This document shows positions 6,854-10,133 of a stretch of DNA of 10,133 nucleotides, one piece after another (positions within the stretch are counted from its first letter, which is position 1; each line of letters opens with the position of its first letter). A model generated the notes under the pieces. It saw only the letters and a list, made by a program, of their open reading frames with translations. It did not search any database and had not been told where the DNA came from. Source of the DNA: a bacterium UBA4883 (lineage in GTDB: Bacteria; Bacillota; Clostridia; Oscillospirales; Acutalibacteraceae); assembly GCA_002399225.1 (NCBI GenBank), contig DHDF01000144.1:1-10133 (forward strand). The letters run 5' to 3'. Position numbers and translations under genes: made by a program.

Positions 6854-8164
6854 TCAGATTTCCTTCTCATTCATCTCATCAATATTCTGCGGGTAAACAA
6901 TGGTATATATGGTGCCGCTCTGAGGATCCATTTTTGCTGTAACGCCGCATCCAGGGCCTAAAGACGCCAGTCTGCGGTCCACCAGAGAAATGCTGGATTC
7001 AATCTCTTCCGCAAAACCATTTTCCTTGTACGGTAGCAGCTTCTGCGAAAGCTGTTCCTCATTTAAACCAAGACCTGTGTCCGCAATGCAGACAAAGATC
7101 TTCCCTTTTTCTGCGTGCACGGAAATCTGGAGAGTTCCGCCTTCGGGTTTCAGACCGATGCCACAGAAGATTGATTTTTCTATAAAAGGAAAAAGTAAAG
7201 ATCCTGGGATTTTTTGCATATGTAAAGACTCCGGCAACTGAATGGAATAATTCAGTCGATCCCCAAGCCTGATCTGCTGGATCTTCAAATAACGCTTGAT
7301 ATTGTTCATTTCTTCCATCATGGAAACAGAGGTGCGGGAATTGGAGACCGTATTGCGGACAAAATCAGAAAGCAGGTTCACCATTTCATTCGTTCTTGTC
7401 GCATTTTCAATTGCCGCAAGATTAGAAACGGCATTCAGGCTGCGCAGCAGAAACGATGGATTCATTTGGGCATGAAGCGTAGAAAGTTCCGATTCTTTTT
7501 GGATGTACTCCAGCCGCATCTTTTTTTCCCTGACTCCGTATTCTTCCATTGCCCGCTTGGCAATATCCTTTTGCATCAGCCGCGAAAGCTCTTTTTCCCC
7601 CAGTTGGTTAATGATCATTGAGATCAGATCCGTAAAATTGATAAACTGCTGGTATTTCAGCACCAAAATCCGGTTAAACAGATCTTTTTTGGTGCGTTTA
7701 AAATCCTCCGCATGGTGCATCACGTTTTCCAATCGACAAACATTGTCCGGTGCATCCATACAGCGGATCTGACCTCCGATAAATCCACCTAGATAGTGTC
7801 CTCTTACAACGATCGGGATTGCAACCTCCAAAAGCCCGCAAGGGCAGAAATAAACGGATGTCTTTTGAGTAACCGTGGCCTGAATTGCACCGAACGCATC
7901 GGAAGACCGGCAGAGTTTTTCTTCTTTTTTGTCCTGTCGAATTGACTTGCAAAATTCCGTAAAAGAGGTCAGTTCCGTTACGGGTTCTCCCTTGTAGTCG
8001 ACAGTTACAAACGCCAAGCCGGTCGCTTTTGCAATTCGATCCTGGATGCTCTCCAAATTCTCCTTTCCGAACAGATGCTTAATATCAAAATTTTTGTAGA
8101 TTCTGTCCTCATCCTGAGCCATATGCTCAAACTCGGATTTTCCAGTTGCAGCAATCCCTTTCAA
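6854..8164 (-). CDS. PocR-domain sensor, degenerate histidine kinase
   Basis: This 436-residue protein lacks a signal peptide and membrane spans, so it should sense a cytoplasmic ligand. Residues about 25-190 form a PocR sensory domain with family cysteines C72, C85, C107 and C109 and the CPCGLLEVAIPIVVRGHYLG block. PocR domains are associated with control of diol and related BMC pathways. A helical stretch leads to a module of the His_kinase/HATPase type found in LytS/YesM-like sensors. The expected AQ-NPHFLFN motif reads AQMNPSFLLR, with Ser237 in place of the phosphoacceptor His. The expected EN-IKHG N-box reads EKSIFCG, with Lys330 in place of the Mg-ATP Asn. The D-box (ADTGLGL) persists. 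The start is TTG at 8164, set by a perfect AGGAGG 8 nt upstream. It is 3 bp before the response-regulator gene. It may signal allosterically, act as a phosphatase, or be inactive. Confidence 0.9.
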   Translation of the reverse strand: MKGIAATGKSEFEHMAQDEDRIYKNFDIKHLFGKENLESIQDRIAKATGLAFVTVDYKGEPVTELTSFTEFCKSIRQDKKEEKLCRSSDAFGAIQATVTQKTSVYFCPCGLLEVAIPIVVRGHYLGGFIGGQIRCMDAPDNVCRLENVMHHAEDFKRTKKDLFNRILVLKYQQFINFTDLISMIINQLGEKELSRLMQKDIAKRAMEEYGVREKKMRLEYIQKESELSTLHAQMNPSFLLRSLNAVSNLAAIENATRTNEMVNLLSDFVRNTVSNSRTSVSMMEEMNNIKRYLKIQQIRLGDRLNYSIQLPESLHMQKIPGSLLFPFIEKSIFCGIGLKPEGGTLQISVHAEKGKIFVCIADTGLGLNEEQLSQKLLPYKENGFAEEIESSISLVDRRLASLGPGCGVTAKMDPQSGTIYTIVYPQNIDEMNEKEI

Positions 8165-8172
8165 AGAACCTA

Positions 8173-8178
8173 CCTCCT
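8173..8178 (-). promoter_or_regulatory. Perfect AGGAGG ribosome binding site before the TTG start of the sensor gene
   Basis: AGGAGG on the minus strand sits 8 nt upstream of TTG at 8164-8162. The next in-frame ATG (8122) has no comparable site, so the rare TTG start is well supported. Confidence 0.75.
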
Positions 8179-8211
8179 AATCATAAAAAATATCTACCTC
8201 AATGCCAACAG

Positions 8212-8229
8212 ATATATTATATAATATAT
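8212..8229. repeat. Perfect 18-bp AT-only palindrome containing TATAAT on both strands
   Basis: ATATATTATATAATATAT reads the same on both strands. It contains TATAAT at 8216-8221 (minus strand) and at 8220-8225 (plus strand). It could be a plain -10 region, a protein-binding dyad, or both. Confidence 0.6.
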
Positions 8230-8264
8230 TCTTACGATTAGGAAATAATTTTGTCATACTGCTT

Positions 8265-8289
8265 GAAAAATTTTACTGACACCTGTCAG
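8265..8289 (-). terminator. Small hairpin with T-rich tail at the end of the second aldehyde dehydrogenase gene
   Basis: On the minus strand CTGACA-GG-TGTCAG (8289-8276) can form a 5-6 bp stem and is followed by TAAAATTTTTC. The stem begins at the stop codon (8288-8286) of the upstream gene. The stem is short and the T-run is interrupted, so it would be a leaky attenuator at most. The dyad TGACAGGTGTCA could equally be a regulator site. Confidence 0.3.
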
Positions 8290-9644
8290 CGAATCGTAAA
8301 AGCATCCAGCAACGTGCATCTTCTCCGTCTCGTAAAATGCCTTGCCGACGTGGTTCCTTCGCCCGTTACCGTTGCAATCGTGAAGCTCGTGCATCCTTCG
8401 CCCCCGTAGCCGATTCCGGCCAAGGATGGGCCATTCTTGACAAAAACAGAAGTCTGCATGCGCTGTGCGCTGCGGTTCAGCCGTTCGATATTCTGAGAAT
8501 GAACCACAGCTGTATGATGAAGCCCCTGTTCAATTTCAAGGGCGGTTTCCAGTGCCTCGTCAAAATTTGGGACTCTGACAAGCGGCAGAAGCGGCATCCT
8601 CATTTCAAGTGTTACGAATGGATGTCTGCGGACGGTATCCACCACGGCCAATTTACATTTTCCGCCGGAAGAAATTCCAGCCGCCTTTAGAATTTCATCG
8701 GCGCTTTTCCCTTCCAGCGCTTTGTTGGGCTTCATATCCTGTGTCACAGTAGCCTGCGTCAACTGCAGCATCTCCCGTTCCGAGCGGAAACAGCAGGCAC
8801 CGTTTTTCCGAAGTTCCCGAATCAGCTCATCGGCAACAGAAGAAACGACCACGACACTTTTTTCTGATACGCACATCAGATTATTATCGAAGGACGCCCC
8901 TGTTACGATATCCCTGGCTGCTTTTTCCAAATCGGCGGTTTCGTCAACGATGCAAACGGGATTTGCGGGTCCGGCGGCAACGACCTTTTTCCCGCAGGTC
9001 ATAGCCTCCCGCAGAACGCCCGCGCCGCCGGTGACAACCACCAGCGATACATCGGGATGCGTCATTACTTCACGGGCCGCCTCCATGGAGGTATCCCCCA
9101 CCGTAACAACCAGATTATCGATTCCGCAGGCATCACGGATCGCCGTGCTGATCTGCTCCGTCAGAAAGCGGGAAACACCGACTGCTCTGGGATGCGGAAT
9201 ATGAATCACGGCATTGCCCGCCGCCAGCAGTCCAATCGTGTTGTTGATCAATGTTGCGCAAGGATTGGTGCAAGGATGGATGGCACAGGCAACTCCATAG
9301 GGAGAAAGTTCATACATGGTCATTCCGCAGTCGCCGGTCTCGACTTCCGTCACCAAGTCTTCCACGCCGGGCGTTTTCTCAATCGCCAGCAGCAGTTTGG
9401 CGATTTTATCTTCCACAACTCCCATGCATGTTTCTTCCACCGTCATTTGAGCCAGTTTCGGCACGAGGGGCATCAGCCTGTGCTTTACCGATTCAATTAC
9501 ATTCTTCCGCCCGTTTACCGTTAACTGGGAATATTGAAGCCATGCTCCACGAGCCGCTGCAACAGCGTCGTTTACAGACAGAAACACTCCGCTTCTCAGC
9601 GCGGAAGCACTGTTGAAATTCTTTTCCAGTTGTGAAACAGTCAT
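8286..9644 (-). CDS. Second CoA-acylating aldehyde dehydrogenase paralogue (EutE/PduP-like, divergent)
   Basis: This 452-residue protein has the same fold and end-to-end motif order as the EutE-type enzyme nearby. It has EETCMG, VVTGGAGVLR, NPVCIVDETADLEKAARDI, SFDNNLMC with catalytic C258, and a C-terminal GEGCTSFTIATVTGEG. It is clearly a paralogue, not a recent duplicate. It differs in the loop HPCTNPCAT (the other enzyme has TPATNPTET), which adds two cysteines. Its N-terminal region of about 20 residues is shorter and less clearly an amphipathic encapsulation helix. With the cysteine retained it is probably an active acylating dehydrogenase, perhaps for another aldehyde, or it may be a partner subunit. 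GAGAGG lies just upstream of the ATG at 9644. It follows the BMC-P gene by 64 bp and ends before the 121-bp promoter region. Some choline-type BMC loci carry two aldehyde dehydrogenase genes, which fits, but I assign no specific symbol. Confidence 0.9.
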   Translation of the reverse strand: MTVSQLEKNFNSASALRSGVFLSVNDAVAAARGAWLQYSQLTVNGRKNVIESVKHRLMPLVPKLAQMTVEETCMGVVEDKIAKLLLAIEKTPGVEDLVTEVETGDCGMTMYELSPYGVACAIHPCTNPCATLINNTIGLLAAGNAVIHIPHPRAVGVSRFLTEQISTAIRDACGIDNLVVTVGDTSMEAAREVMTHPDVSLVVVTGGAGVLREAMTCGKKVVAAGPANPVCIVDETADLEKAARDIVTGASFDNNLMCVSEKSVVVVSSVADELIRELRKNGACCFRSEREMLQLTQATVTQDMKPNKALEGKSADEILKAAGISSGGKCKLAVVDTVRRHPFVTLEMRMPLLPLVRVPNFDEALETALEIEQGLHHTAVVHSQNIERLNRSAQRMQTSVFVKNGPSLAGIGYGGEGCTSFTIATVTGEGTTSARHFTRRRRCTLLDAFTIR

Positions 9645-9708
9645 TGCAACCTCTCTCTTTCATCCGGTCTTCTTATGGCCGGCAAAATTTCCATCGGGTG
9701 CAGCGGTG

Positions 9709-9960
9709 CTAAACATCCATCTGATCAATAATCCCAACAATTGCCAAATCGAGGGAAACCCCCTGCTTGTTAACACGAACCGCCGATCCGGTGCAAACCA
9801 GGACATATTCTCCAATTCCGGCGCCTACATAATCGGCGGCGACTTCCTCGCAACCGATCGGATGCTCGTTGGAATCAATTCTCTGCACGATCATCAGCTT
9901 AAATCCAACCAAGGACTCTTCTTTTTTGGTCGCAACCACATTGCCGACCACTTTAGCCAT
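9709..9960 (-). CDS. BMC-P pentameric vertex protein, EutN/CcmL family
   Basis: The 83-residue protein has the EutN/CcmL pattern: an N-terminal AKVVGNVVATKK strand, a central KLMIVQRID strand, the GAGIGEYVLVCTGSAVRV core and a C-terminal LAIVGIID strand. Proteins of this family form pentamers that cap the vertices of BMC shells. The ATG at 9960 is chosen over an in-frame GTG at 9975. It matches the usual family start and has GGTGAT 10 nt upstream, while the GTG would leave only 2 nt after AAGGA. The start overlaps the end of the preceding frame by 8 bp, suggesting coupled translation. It is the only pentamer gene visible. The family call is secure. Confidence 0.95.
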   Translation of the reverse strand: MAKVVGNVVATKKEESLVGFKLMIVQRIDSNEHPIGCEEVAADYVGAGIGEYVLVCTGSAVRVNKQGVSLDLAIVGIIDQMDV

Positions 9961-10133
9961 GTAAATGGGAATCACCGTCCTTCTCGGCGGACTTCGACGT
10001 TTGCTCTAAATGCAGATTCTCCAAATCCGACCGGGAAACGACTGGCGCCGCAAGCGGCGGCTTTTTGGACTGACCTTTTCTTCTGCCGCCCCTTTGTTTT
10101 GCCTTCGAAGGGACTGCAGGAGCAGTTTCCCGG
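9953..10133 (-). CDS. C-terminal tail of an unidentified Lys/Arg-rich protein (partial)
   Basis: A frame enters from the right edge and is open for 59 residues before a TAA at 9955-9953 that overlaps the start of the BMC-P gene by 8 bp. The other two minus-strand frames are less convincing: one stops early and the other gives no family-like sequence. The visible part begins Pro/Ala/Ser-rich, then has a strongly basic segment (AKQRGGRRKGQSKKPP), then a short possible helix SRSDLENLHLEQ and a hydrophilic end. It looks like a disordered linker with a terminal helix. Some BMC shell proteins carry C-terminal extensions of that sort, but I do not recognise the gene and give no function. The overlap and shared direction make it a probable operon member. 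Confidence 0.5.
   Translation of the reverse strand, partial: RETAPAVPSKAKQRGGRRKGQSKKPPLAAPVVSRSDLENLHLEQTSKSAEKDGDSHLHG

Larger units (their letters stand above)
8165..8285 (-). promoter_or_regulatory. Intergenic promoter region upstream of the sensor/regulator/metK/shell genes
   Basis: This AT-rich 121-bp region is the only sizeable gap in the window. On the minus strand it holds a TATAAT box at 8221-8216, with no good TTGACA at the proper distance; the best hexamer 17 nt upstream is TTCCTA. That pattern suits a weak or activator-dependent sigma-A promoter. The box lies in a perfect 18-bp AT palindrome (8212-8229). Several TGACA/TGTCA half-sites are present further upstream near the end of the aldehyde dehydrogenase gene and could serve as regulator sites. 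The promoter would drive the seven genes from the sensor through pduS. The call rests on sequence pattern only. Confidence 0.5.

Noticed and set aside
6854..8164. Sensor/regulator pair as EutW/EutV of an ethanolamine locus
   Set aside because: The regulator has an AraC-type DNA-binding domain, not an ANTAR RNA-binding domain, and the sensor carries a PocR domain.
8176..8242. Inverted repeat CCTAATC (8176-8182) and GATTAGG (8236-8242) that could hide the sensor ribosome binding site
   Set aside because: It is only 7 bp with a 53-nt loop, and the upstream arm lies before the predicted -10, so it would be absent from transcripts of the local promoter.
9961..9975. GTG start for the BMC-P protein, adding five residues
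   Set aside because: The family normally starts at the residue encoded at 9960, which has GGTGAT upstream; the GTG is too close to its AAGGA.
1..10133. tRNA, rRNA, CRISPR array, insertion sequence or phage genes
   Set aside because: Nothing resembling any of these was seen on reading; the sequence is almost fully occupied by the ten minus-strand genes plus the partial one at the right edge.

Overview
The window is about 10 kb of the interior of a bacterial microcompartment (BMC) metabolic operon. All ten recognisable genes lie on the minus strand, so transcription runs from right to left. Families, gene order, Shine-Dalgarno sequences of the AGGAGG/GAGGTG type, occasional TTG starts and moderate GC suggest an anaerobic Firmicute of the class Clostridia; this is an inference, as no taxonomic marker is present.

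Layout in transcription order: the C-terminal end of an unknown Lys/Arg-rich protein (10133-9953); a BMC-P pentameric vertex protein of the EutN/CcmL family (9960-9709); a CoA-acylating aldehyde dehydrogenase paralogue without an obvious encapsulation peptide (9644-8286); a 121-bp intergenic region with a small hairpin, an AT palindrome containing a TATAAT box, and a strong ribosome binding site; a PocR-domain sensor of the histidine-kinase family (8164-6854, TTG start); an AraC-type response regulator (6850-5819); S-adenosylmethionine synthetase (5815-4583); a PduA/EutM-like hexameric shell protein (4586-4290); PduL phosphotransacylase (4256-3594); an EutE-type acylating aldehyde dehydrogenase with an N-terminal encapsulation peptide (3555-2113); the EutJ chaperone-like ATPase (2073-1255); and a PduS/RnfC-like flavin/Fe-S protein that runs off the left edge (1205-1). 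Spacing is 3-64 bp or overlapping everywhere except the 121-bp gap, so the seven genes left of the gap look like one transcription unit.

Working model: an aldehyde made inside the shell is oxidised by the EutE-type enzyme to acyl-CoA. PduL turns this into acyl-phosphate and recycles CoA inside the shell. PduS is a candidate for moving electrons or re-oxidising cofactors, the BMC-H and BMC-P proteins build facets and vertices, and EutJ may assist assembly or enzyme maintenance. The aldehyde-producing signature enzyme is not in the window. The SAM synthetase between shell and regulator genes, the absence of B12-enzyme genes here, and a PocR sensor paired with an AraC regulator instead of EutV/EutW suggest a glycyl-radical-enzyme microcompartment (choline lyase or diol dehydratase type). 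The signature enzyme and its radical-SAM activase would then lie outside the window. This is inference.

The points most worth a second look are a sensor that has lost both its phosphoacceptor His and its N-box Asn, a shell protein with Phe at the position corresponding to pore residue Ser40 of PduA, an operon-embedded metK, and two divergent acylating aldehyde dehydrogenases of which only one carries a clear targeting peptide.
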